From Pandoraea vervacti (lineage in GTDB: Bacteria; Pseudomonadota; Gammaproteobacteria; Burkholderiales; Burkholderiaceae): DNA of 64,000 nucleotides. Within the stretch, counting starts at the first letter, position 1; each line of letters begins with the position of its first letter. Location: positions 5,518,001-5,582,000 of the forward strand of contig NZ_CP010897.2 of assembly GCF_000934605.2 (NCBI RefSeq), in the 5' to 3' direction. Of this stretch, positions 55,752 to 63,103 are shown one piece after another. The notes under the pieces were generated by a model. It was not told the DNA's origin. It saw nothing but the letters and a program-made list of their open reading frames with translations, and made no database searches. A program made the translations under genes and the position numbers.

Positions 55752-56654
55752 ATGCCGATCTCGCCCCTGCCGCCACTGCATTGCCTGATTGCTTTCGACG
55801 CCGCCGTGCGGCATTCGAGCTTCACCCGGGCGGCGGCGGAGCTCAATCTCACGCAAAGCGCAGTGAGTCGTCAGATCGCGCAGCTCGAAGAGTTTCTCGG
55901 GCGCGCGCTTTTCACCCGCGAGCATCGCACGCTGCGGCTGACGGTGGCCGGACAACGCTATGCCGAGCAGATTCAGCGTTTGCTCGGCGAATGCGCAGAA
56001 GCCACGGCCGACCTGATGAAACGACGCGGCGACCTGGAACTCACGGTCGCCTGCTCGTCGGGGGTCGCCGTGCTCTGGATGACCCCACAACTCATGCGCT
56101 TTCGGGCCGCGCACCCCGACATCAAGATTCGCGTGATCGTGAAAGACGGCATCACGTCGCTCTCCGCGTCAGAGTTCGATCTCGGCGTCTATTACGTGCG
56201 CAACGATCTGCCGCCCGACTTCGCCGGCCGGCGTCTTTTCGACGAGGAAGTGTTCCCCGTCTGCTCGCCCGCTTATCTCGCCGGGCGCGAACTGGCCCCG
56301 GCCGATCTCATCGACGAAACGCTCCTGTTCATCGAGGACGGCCAGCGCAAGTGGATGTCGTGGCCCGACTGGTTCGAGTTGCAGGGCGTGAATGCCCCGA
56401 AGTTTCCGCGCATGGTCAGCGCCAACTACTACCCGCTGCTGGTACAGATGGCCATCGAAGGCGGCGGACTGGTGATGGGATGGCGACACATGATCGACCC
56501 ATGCCTCGACGCGGGGCTGCTCGTTCGCGCCTGCGACGCGACGGCAAGTCTGGGCGGCGGCTACTATCTCGTGTGGCCTGCCGAGCGCCATGAGCATGCC
56601 GCAGCACGCATTTTCCGCAACTGGATTTACTCGGAAACCCGTTTCCCATCATAG
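55752..56654 (+). CDS. LysR-family transcriptional regulator, GcvA-like
   Basis: 300 residues: HTH (LIAFDAAVRHSSFTRAAAELNLTQSAVSRQIAQLE) typical of the GcvA subgroup, then an effector domain. It follows fumC by 37 bases and precedes the MHS transporter and amidohydrolase, which it may control. Confidence 0.92.
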   Translation: MPISPLPPLHCLIAFDAAVRHSSFTRAAAELNLTQSAVSRQIAQLEEFLGRALFTREHRTLRLTVAGQRYAEQIQRLLGECAEATADLMKRRGDLELTVACSSGVAVLWMTPQLMRFRAAHPDIKIRVIVKDGITSLSASEFDLGVYYVRNDLPPDFAGRRLFDEEVFPVCSPAYLAGRELAPADLIDETLLFIEDGQRKWMSWPDWFELQGVNAPKFPRMVSANYYPLLVQMAIEGGGLVMGWRHMIDPCLDAGLLVRACDATASLGGGYYLVWPAERHEHAAARIFRNWIYSETRFPS

Positions 56655-56900
56655 GGGTTACGTGAGGTTTCAAAAGTTACCATGCGCTGCACGCATGGCA
56701 ACATGCGGAATTATCGCTTTGCCTGTCATTTTGTCTGCACTACTTTCTGTCCTATCCGCACACGTTTGTCGGCGATATTGCCCGCACTTCGCTCGCCGGG
56801 CCATGCCGACGAACGTGATCCGACAAAAAGCAGGCGTATTACCGGTATGACGTGACGGCAAGACACGCGACGGACGCCCCCCATCCTCCGGGAGACCCAG

Positions 56901-58181
56901 ATGCAGGCGTCCTACGCAGTGCCTCAAGACAACATGGCCCGCCAGCGCCGTCACGCGATCGTGGCGACGGTGATCGGCAACGGCCTTGAATGGTTCGACT
57001 TCACCGTCTACAGCTTTTTCGCGGCCATTATCGCGAAGCAGTTCTTCCCCACCGGCGACGACCTCTCGTCGTTCCTGCTGGCCGTGGCCACCTTCGGCGT
57101 GGGCTTCTTCATGCGCCCGGTCGGCGGCATCGTGCTCGGTATCTACTCCGATCGCGTGGGCCGCAAGGCAGCGCTCTCGCTCACCATTTTGCTGATGGCC
57201 GCCGGCACCGCCATGATCGGTCTGGCGCCCACGTACGACCAAATCGGTCTGGCCGCACCGCTGATCATCGTGCTCGCGCGTCTGCTCCAAGGCTTCTCCG
57301 CCGGCGGTGAGATGGGGGGTGCGACGGCATTCCTCACGGAATACGCACCGCCGAACCAGCGCGCGTACTACTCGGCGTGGATTCAGTCGAGCATCGGCTT
57401 CGCCGTGCTGCTGGGCGCTGCCGTGGGCACGTTCGTGACGACCGAACTCGACAAGGCGTCGCTCGAATCGTGGGGCTGGCGTGTGCCGTTCATCGTCGGC
57501 ATGCTGATCGGCCCGGTCGGTTTCTACATTCGCGCCAAGATCGACGAAACGCCCACGTTCCAGCATGCGGAGAAGTCCGACACGCCGCTGCGCGACGTCT
57601 TCTCCCAGTACCCCAAGGAAACGCTTGCGAGCTTCTCCATGGTCGTGTTGTGGACGATCTGCACGTACGTTCTGCTGTTCTACATGCCGACGTATGCCCA
57701 GCGCGTGCTGCATCTGCCCGCCTCGAACGGCTTCACCGCCGGCATGGTCGGCGGCGCCATGATTCTCGTGTTCGCGCCGATCGTGGGACGCATGGCGGAT
57801 CGTATCGGCCGCCGTCCGTTCCTGTCGGGTTCGGCGCTGCTGATCCTGGTGCTTGCATGGCCGATGTTCACGTACCTGAACGTCTCGCCCGGATTGCCCT
57901 CGCTGCTCACGTTCCAGATCGTGTTCGGCTTGCTGATCGCCTGCTACACCGGCCCGATCCTCGCCGCCTTCTCGGAGCTGTTCCCGGCCAAGGTGCTCTC
58001 GACCGGTCTGTCGGTGGCGTACAACTTCGCCGTGACGATCTTCGGCGGATTCGCGGCGCTGATCATCACGTGGCTGATTGCCCGCACGGGCAGCAACATG
58101 GCCCCGGCGATCTACGTGATCGTCGCGGCGGCCATCAGCCTCGTTGGCACCCGCTTCGTCAAACCGCTTCCGAAAGCCTGA
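56901..58181 (+). CDS. MHS-family (metabolite:H+ symporter) MFS transporter
   Basis: 426 residues with 12 membrane segments. N-terminal ATVIGNGLEWFDFTVYSFFAAIIAKQFFP and motif GIYSDRVGRKAALSLTILLMAAGTAMIG mark the metabolite:proton symporter branch (citrate, alpha-ketoglutarate, proline, shikimate). RLLQGFSAGGEMGGATAFLTEYAP is also typical. The downstream amidohydrolase suggests it imports that enzyme's substrate. Its own terminator lies before the next gene. Confidence 0.92.
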   Translation: MQASYAVPQDNMARQRRHAIVATVIGNGLEWFDFTVYSFFAAIIAKQFFPTGDDLSSFLLAVATFGVGFFMRPVGGIVLGIYSDRVGRKAALSLTILLMAAGTAMIGLAPTYDQIGLAAPLIIVLARLLQGFSAGGEMGGATAFLTEYAPPNQRAYYSAWIQSSIGFAVLLGAAVGTFVTTELDKASLESWGWRVPFIVGMLIGPVGFYIRAKIDETPTFQHAEKSDTPLRDVFSQYPKETLASFSMVVLWTICTYVLLFYMPTYAQRVLHLPASNGFTAGMVGGAMILVFAPIVGRMADRIGRRPFLSGSALLILVLAWPMFTYLNVSPGLPSLLTFQIVFGLLIACYTGPILAAFSELFPAKVLSTGLSVAYNFAVTIFGGFAALIITWLIARTGSNMAPAIYVIVAAAISLVGTRFVKPLPKA

Positions 58182-58195
58182 GTTTCCCCCCGAAC

Positions 58196-58233
58196 AAGGC
58201 GCGCCCTCCCCCGGCGCGCCTTGTGCTTTTTTT
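58196..58233 (+). terminator. Terminator between the MHS transporter and amidohydrolase genes
   Basis: Perfect 10-bp stem AAGGCGCGCC/GGCGCGCCTT, 7-base loop, then GTGC and seven T. The ribosome binding site of the next gene (GAAGGAAT) follows at once, so readthrough or a very close promoter is needed. Confidence 0.85.
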
Positions 58234-58247
58234 GAAGGAATTCCCAC

Positions 58248-59495
58248 ATGACCTCCACGTCTCCCACGTCGACAACCGTGCTTCGCGGCGGCAACGTGCT
58301 CGATGCGGCCGCTGGTCGCCTGCTTGAGCGTCACGATGTGGCCCTCACCGGCAATCGCATTACGGCGGTGAGCGCCACGCCGCTCGACATCGCAGGGGCC
58401 ACGGTGATCGATGTCACCGGCAAGACCGTCATGCCCGGCATGATCGACTGCCACGTGCACGTGCTCGCGTCGCACCCGAACCTCGGCACCAACGCCAGTC
58501 AGCCCAACGTGCTGACCGTGCTCAAGTCACTGCCCATCATGCAAGGCATGCTCAACCGCGGCTTTACGACCGTGCGCGACGCCGGCGGCGCCGACTGGGC
58601 ACTGCAACAGGCGATCGAGCAGGGTGTGATCCCCGGCCCGCGCATCTTCCCTTCGGGCAAGGCGCTGTCGCAGACTGGCGGCCACGGCGACTTCCGTCCG
58701 CGCAGCGACACCCTGGAGCCGTGCTCGTGCGCGTTCCGTGCAGGGGCGATCGGACGCGTCGTCGACGGCGTCGATCCCATTCGTCTGGCCGTACGTGAAG
58801 AAATCCAGAAGGGCGCCACGCAGATCAAGCTGATGGCCTCGGGCGGCGTGGCCTCGCCGGTCGACCCGATTGCCAACACGCAGTATTCGGAAGACGAAAT
58901 CCGCGCGGCCGTGGCGGAAGCCGAAGCCGCGCAGACGTATGTCATGGCCCATGCCTACACGCCGAAGGCGATTGCCCGTGCCGTCCGTTGCGGCGTGCGC
59001 ACCATCGAGCACGGCAACCTGTGCGACGCACAGACCGCCACGCTCATGGCCGAGAAAGGCGCATATGTCGTGCCGACGCTGGTCACCTACGACGCGCTGG
59101 CCAAGGACGGCGCATCGCTCGGACTGCCGCCCGAATCCGTCGCCAAGGTCGAAAGCGTGCAACGCGCCGGTCGCGAATCGCTGACGATCTATCGCGACGC
59201 CGGCGTGAAGATGGGCTTCGGCTCGGACCTGCTCGGCGATATGCACAAGTACCAGTCCGACGAGCTGACGATTCGCGCCGAAGTGCTGGGCGCGGCCGAC
59301 ACGCTGCGCTCGGCCACGGTGATCGGCGCAGAAATTCTGAACCGTAGCGGCGAGTTGGGTGTGATCGCGGCCGGCGCATTGGCCGACGTGCTGGTCGTCG
59401 ACGGCAATCCGCTCGAATCGATCGACGTGCTGACCGGTCAGGGCGAAGCCATTCGCTGGGTCTTCAAGGACGGCAAGGTCGCGAAGCAACCGTGA
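58248..59495 (+). CDS. Amidohydrolase with binuclear metal centre (Xaa-Pro/Arg dipeptidase-like)
   Basis: 415 residues of the amidohydrolase superfamily. Metal ligands are complete: DCHVHV near 63-66, carboxylated-lysine context QIKLMASGGVASP, HAYTPKAI, EHGN, and GFGSDLLGDMH. This set matches the group acting on N-acyl amino acids or Xaa-Pro/Xaa-Arg dipeptides and imidazolonepropionase relatives. With the MHS transporter it forms an uptake-and-hydrolysis pair. A strong terminator follows. Confidence 0.85.
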   Translation: MTSTSPTSTTVLRGGNVLDAAAGRLLERHDVALTGNRITAVSATPLDIAGATVIDVTGKTVMPGMIDCHVHVLASHPNLGTNASQPNVLTVLKSLPIMQGMLNRGFTTVRDAGGADWALQQAIEQGVIPGPRIFPSGKALSQTGGHGDFRPRSDTLEPCSCAFRAGAIGRVVDGVDPIRLAVREEIQKGATQIKLMASGGVASPVDPIANTQYSEDEIRAAVAEAEAAQTYVMAHAYTPKAIARAVRCGVRTIEHGNLCDAQTATLMAEKGAYVVPTLVTYDALAKDGASLGLPPESVAKVESVQRAGRESLTIYRDAGVKMGFGSDLLGDMHKYQSDELTIRAEVLGAADTLRSATVIGAEILNRSGELGVIAAGALADVLVVDGNPLESIDVLTGQGEAIRWVFKDGKVAKQP

Positions 59496-59624
59496 TCCTC
59501 AGACGCGCCCAGGCGGCGCCATTCGCCGACGAGAAGAAAACCCCGCGACGTCAGCCACGTCGATAGGAATCGCCTCGATATCGCGCGAATCTGCCTGCAG
59601 GGACGACACGCGCGTCCGATGAAC

Positions 59625-59662
59625 AACGCCACGACAGCGAATGGGTCGTGGCGTTTTTTTAT
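59625..59662 (+). terminator. Terminator after the amidohydrolase gene
   Basis: Perfect 11-bp stem AACGCCACGAC/GTCGTGGCGTT with a 9-base loop, followed by TTTTTTTATT. Confidence 0.92.
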
Positions 59663-59779
59663 TCTCGTGACGTATGTCGTTGGGCCAATCGCGCCGCCCC
59701 CCATGCGCAAAAAGTTGAAGCAGTACGCAAGTTGTGGGACTAGCCTCAAAACACGAAAACCAAGAACAGGGTCCCCACC

Positions 59780-60934
59780 ATGATCTTCCATGCGTCTTTC
59801 GACTCCCCCCAGCGCTTCGGTGTTTCGCTTGCACCCAACGCGGCACACGTCTCGTCGGCATCCTTCGCACCGTCTTCCGAAGGCTGGCGCCATGTGACGG
59901 TGACGCAGCGCAACGTGCCGTCACTCGAAGAAAAGGACACTTCCCGTTCGTTGGAAGGCGTGAAGGCGTCTATCGTCAAGGAGTTGAATTCGATCAGGGA
60001 GAAATGGGCGGCGATGCTCGCGGAGGTGGATGCCGAAGTCGATTACGCGCCGTTGCCCGAAGACTTTTCGGCGATCAATCAATATGTCGCACATGTGGGC
60101 GCGGCGTTACGCGCGCAGGGCGACGACATGCTCGCCATCGACTCGCTGCCGCCGAAACTCGAAATGGCCATGAAGAAGATTTACCGTTCACGTCAGTTGC
60201 CCTGGGGGACCTGGAAAACTGTCGGCTCACAAAGGACGATTACCGACATCGACGCACTGACGCCAAATGCGAAGGCGGCGTTCGTCACGCTCTCCCGTAT
60301 CGACGTCACCGTTCGGGACATTGGCATGATGCTCGATGCCGTGAATTGTGCCGAGACGCGACGCAAGGCGATTCTGCGCGAGCATCTGCATGCGCCCCAT
60401 TCGTTATCTGCGCTCGAGAAGCGAAGACATGTCGCGAAGGCGTTCGCCGCGATAGGCCGCGCCCTGTTCCAGACCGCCCTCATCATTCACAAATACCTTC
60501 AGCAAGCCACGGCCGCCATTCCGAGGGAGCGGCGGCGCTGGAAAACGAAGATCGGCATCATCGTCGCGCTTGCCGCGATATCGGCCTCGCTCGCCATCGC
60601 CGCCGCCCTTTTGCCAGCCGCGCTGCCCACCCTCGCCGGGGTGGCGCTCGGTCTCAAGTTCGGTTCGATCTGCGTGGGCATACTCGGCGCCGTTCACAGC
60701 ATGTTCAGCGTCATTGGCTACTCCCGCAATCGGGGCTGGACCGAAATGTCAGGCTGCATCGAACGGGTGCGCAACGTGTACGTGGTGATCAGCACGGGCA
60801 TCTGTGCGCGGCAGTCCGCCGCGGGATGGCTGGAGGCTGACGACCTGGGTCAGCGGCTCAAACGGCTGACCAACGTGCTCGGGGGGCTGGAAACGACGCA
60901 AGCCACCATTGCCCATAAGCTCACGGTGTCTTAG
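59780..60934 (+). CDS. Helical protein with central hydrophobic hairpin, function unknown
   Basis: 384 residues, not recognised. The N-terminal 50 are Ser-rich and unstructured-looking. Residues about 55-250 are helical and charged, with coiled-coil potential; two adjacent hydrophobic segments (about 258-280 and 282-314) are bounded by RERRRWK and YSRNRGW, and a C-terminal helix follows. No signal peptide. The layout, helix bundle - hydrophobic hairpin - helix, resembles alpha-helical pore-forming toxins (XaxA/ClyA-like) and some type III secretion translocators, but no family motif proves either. Only a weak ribosome binding site is seen. A small partner gene follows 71 bases later. Confidence 0.65.
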   Translation: MIFHASFDSPQRFGVSLAPNAAHVSSASFAPSSEGWRHVTVTQRNVPSLEEKDTSRSLEGVKASIVKELNSIREKWAAMLAEVDAEVDYAPLPEDFSAINQYVAHVGAALRAQGDDMLAIDSLPPKLEMAMKKIYRSRQLPWGTWKTVGSQRTITDIDALTPNAKAAFVTLSRIDVTVRDIGMMLDAVNCAETRRKAILREHLHAPHSLSALEKRRHVAKAFAAIGRALFQTALIIHKYLQQATAAIPRERRRWKTKIGIIVALAAISASLAIAAALLPAALPTLAGVALGLKFGSICVGILGAVHSMFSVIGYSRNRGWTEMSGCIERVRNVYVVISTGICARQSAAGWLEADDLGQRLKRLTNVLGGLETTQATIAHKLTVS

Positions 60935-61005
60935 CGGCGTCACACCAAACACCCCGAAATCTCCCTTCTTTTACTCCACCGCGACATCGCAAACAGGACA
61001 TCACC

Positions 61006-61464
61006 ATGTTGCCAAAGATTACCGCCTCTGCGCCCAGCGAGATCGCCGCGTCTGCCGGCGTCGCCTGCTCGACGCGGGAACGCCTTCTGCACTATGAAAA
61101 CGAAATCGCGCTCATGTTCGAACGCGCCCAGCAACTCACCGAACAAGCCACAGCGATATTGGAGATGCTCGAGCGCAGGACGCCGGGCGAGCGACCCGGC
61201 GAAGTGCAAGGCGCATCCCCCCCGAACGACGCGCAAGCGCATGTCGGCCAGACATTCGAGCGCGACATGCAGCGCTGTGAATCGAAATCGCCGACACCGT
61301 CCGACGTCGGATCGGGGCTCGCCGCCGAGTCGCTGACATCGACGTCGGTCACGCGGCAGGCCCTGCAAGACGTCGGCCACGTTCCCTCAACAGCGCACGA
61401 CCCCGTCGCAACATCACGGGACACGGGCATTTCCCAGCTGCCCGAAGCGCGCCCACCTCACTAA
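61006..61464 (+). CDS. Small Ser/Pro-rich protein, function unknown
   Basis: 152 residues, AGGA eight bases upstream. A helical segment (about 23-57: STRERLLHYENEIALMFERA then QQLTEQATAILEMLE) could form a coiled coil; the rest is Ser/Thr/Pro/Asp-rich and likely disordered. No recognised domain or signal peptide. It probably forms an operon with the hydrophobic-hairpin protein, as partner, chaperone or second component; that is inference from position only. Confidence 0.55.
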   Translation: MLPKITASAPSEIAASAGVACSTRERLLHYENEIALMFERAQQLTEQATAILEMLERRTPGERPGEVQGASPPNDAQAHVGQTFERDMQRCESKSPTPSDVGSGLAAESLTSTSVTRQALQDVGHVPSTAHDPVATSRDTGISQLPEARPPH

Positions 61465-61475
61465 ACGGCGGGCAC

Positions 61476-61530
61476 AAAAAGCACTGCCCCCTGAGTATTG
61501 GCGATCGCGCCAACGCGTCAGGGGGCAGTG
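61476..61530. terminator. Convergent terminator between the small gene and trpS
   Basis: 13-bp perfect stem CACTGCCCCCTGA/TCAGGGGGCAGTG at 61482-61494 and 61518-61530 with a second inner stem TTGGCG/CGCCAA. On the minus strand it is followed by CTTTTTG, so it mainly ends trpS. Confidence 0.85.
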
Positions 61531-61580
61531 TGCGGCGCGAGGCACGCATAGCCTGCGACCGCGGTTTTCGTCAGTGGGGG

Positions 61581-62621
61581 TTACGTCTTCCAGCCCGGCG
61601 TGACGAACACGGAACGCACGTCGTCAAGCGTTTGCGAAACGGTCTCGCGCGCCCGTTCGGTACCGGCGCGCAGCATGTCCCACACATAGTCCGGGTTCTT
61701 CGCATATTGCTCGCGACGCTCGCGCATCGGGCGCAGCATTTCCTGCAGGCGTTCTTCCAGACGCGCCTTGACCTTCGAGTCCGCCAGACCGCCGCGCACG
61801 TAATGATCCTTCAGGGCTTGCAAGCCTTCCTTGTCCTGATCGAACGCGTCGAGGTACGCGAACGCCACGTTCCCCTCCAGGTGGCCCGGATCTTCGACCT
61901 TCAGGTGCAGCGGGTCCGTGTAGCACTTCTTCACGGCGGCGCGGATCTCGTCGGGCGTCGACGAAATGTTGATGACATTGCCCAGCGACTTGCTCATCTT
62001 GGCCTTGCCGTCGATGCCCGGCAGGCGGCCGATCGGCGGCACGAGCGCCTTCGCTTCGGTCAGGATCTCGCGGTTGGCCATGCGATTGAGACGGCGCACG
62101 ATTTCGTTGGTCTGCTCGATCATCGGCAACTGGTCTTCGCCCACGGGCACCAGCGTGGCGCGAAATGCCGTGATGTCGGCGGCCTGACTCACGGGGTACG
62201 TGAGAAAGCCCGCCGGAATGTCGCGTTCGAAGTTGCGCAGGCTGATCTCCTGCTTGACGGTGGGGTTACGCTCCAGCCGCGCCACGGTCACCAGGTTCAG
62301 GTAGTAGAACGTGAGTTCGGTCAGCTCGGGCAGCCAGGTCTGCACGCAGATGGTCGTGACGTCCGGGTCGATGCCGACGGCCAGATAGTCGAGCGCCACC
62401 TCGGACACATTGCGATGGACCTTGTCGCGGCCCTTGCCTTCGTCGTCGGTGTTGTCGGTCAGGGCCTGCGCGTCGGCGACCAGAATGAATTGTTTGTACT
62501 CGTGCTGATATTCAACACGGTTTTTCAGACTACCGACGTAATGGCCCAGATGCAGCGGGCCCGTCGGACGGTCACCCGTGAGGATCACCTTGCGATCCGC
62601 AGGCGCCTTCGAAACACTCAT
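61581..62621 (-). CDS. trpS: Tryptophanyl-tRNA synthetase
   Basis: Charges tRNA-Trp. 346 residues from the ATG at 62621 (GGAGAGG upstream; a TTG at 62639 is less likely). Class I motifs are present: HIGH as HLGH in RPTGPLHLGHYVGS and KMSKS in AKMSKSLGN. The start ILTGDRPTGPLHLGHYVGSLKNRV and the RLERNPTVKQEI segment resemble the Streptococcus/Lactobacillus type rather than the E. coli type (which starts FSGAQPSGELTIGNYMG). Whether the genome has a second trpS cannot be seen here. Confidence 0.95.
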   Translation of the reverse strand: MSVSKAPADRKVILTGDRPTGPLHLGHYVGSLKNRVEYQHEYKQFILVADAQALTDNTDDEGKGRDKVHRNVSEVALDYLAVGIDPDVTTICVQTWLPELTELTFYYLNLVTVARLERNPTVKQEISLRNFERDIPAGFLTYPVSQAADITAFRATLVPVGEDQLPMIEQTNEIVRRLNRMANREILTEAKALVPPIGRLPGIDGKAKMSKSLGNVINISSTPDEIRAAVKKCYTDPLHLKVEDPGHLEGNVAFAYLDAFDQDKEGLQALKDHYVRGGLADSKVKARLEERLQEMLRPMRERREQYAKNPDYVWDMLRAGTERARETVSQTLDDVRSVFVTPGWKT

Positions 62622-62957
62622 TTTCCTCTCCGTAATCAAGCGTCACTCCCCGAATGGTAGCGCGTCGGCCCGACGACGGTACAGAAACCCCTCCCTCAGC
62701 CTGCTTCTCCATCGCGCGCAAGGATGCTCGGCGAAACACTGCCGACGGCACCCGATCGTGCGCCATCGGCATGAAAACGGGGGCCGAAGCCGTTCGAAAC
62801 GAAGTCTATCCCTCGCTTCAGCGTAATTTCGGAAGTCCGATGACGCCACACCGAAAGGGAATGTCCAAATGGAATAGCTCCACGGAACCACGGATATCAA
62901 AATTCGGCCTCCCGCACCTAATGGCACCGGGAATACTCACTAAAAGGAGAGCGAAAC
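62622..62957. other. Divergent region between trpS and the peptide ORF
   Basis: 336 bases holding both promoters. An open frame of about 107 codons on the plus strand (62654-62977) has no ribosome binding site and no recognisable motif. Confidence 0.5.
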
Positions 62958-63047
62958 ATGCAACCTATCGAAATTGAACCGAAGCTGTCGAACCAATCGA
63001 ACGACGCATACAACACTCCTCACACCGCTCCGGCAAAGCACGACTGA
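62958..63047 (+). CDS. 29-residue peptide, candidate RiPP precursor
   Basis: ATG at 62958 with a perfect AAGGAGA seven bases upstream, far stronger than most sites in this window. The product starts MQPIEIEPKLSNQSNDAYNT and ends PHTAPAKHD: an acidic front (possible leader) and a Ser/Thr/Asn/His/Pro-rich end. It has no cysteine, so azole formation would have to use Ser/Thr. The SagB-type gene 57 bases downstream makes a modified-peptide precursor plausible. No homologue is known to me; the call rests on context. Confidence 0.5.
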   Translation: MQPIEIEPKLSNQSNDAYNTPHTAPAKHD

Positions 63048-63060
63048 GGACCCCGGATTG

Positions 63061-63094
63061 GCAAATCGGGCGGCATGACCCGCGTCCGATTTGC
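63061..63094 (+). promoter_or_regulatory. Hairpin between the peptide ORF and the SagB-type gene
   Basis: Perfect 9-bp arms GCAAATCGG (63061-63069) and CCGATTTGC (63086-63094), with an inner GCGG/CCGC pairing in the loop. No T-tract follows, so it is not a simple terminator; an attenuator or mRNA-stabilising element would suit a precursor gene that must outproduce its enzymes. Confidence 0.65.
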
Positions 63095-63103
63095 AGAACG
63101 GGC

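Noticed and set aside
62654..62977. 107-codon plus-strand frame between trpS and the peptide ORF
   Set aside because: No ribosome site or recognisable motif, and it overlaps the well-placed start of the 29-residue ORF in another frame.
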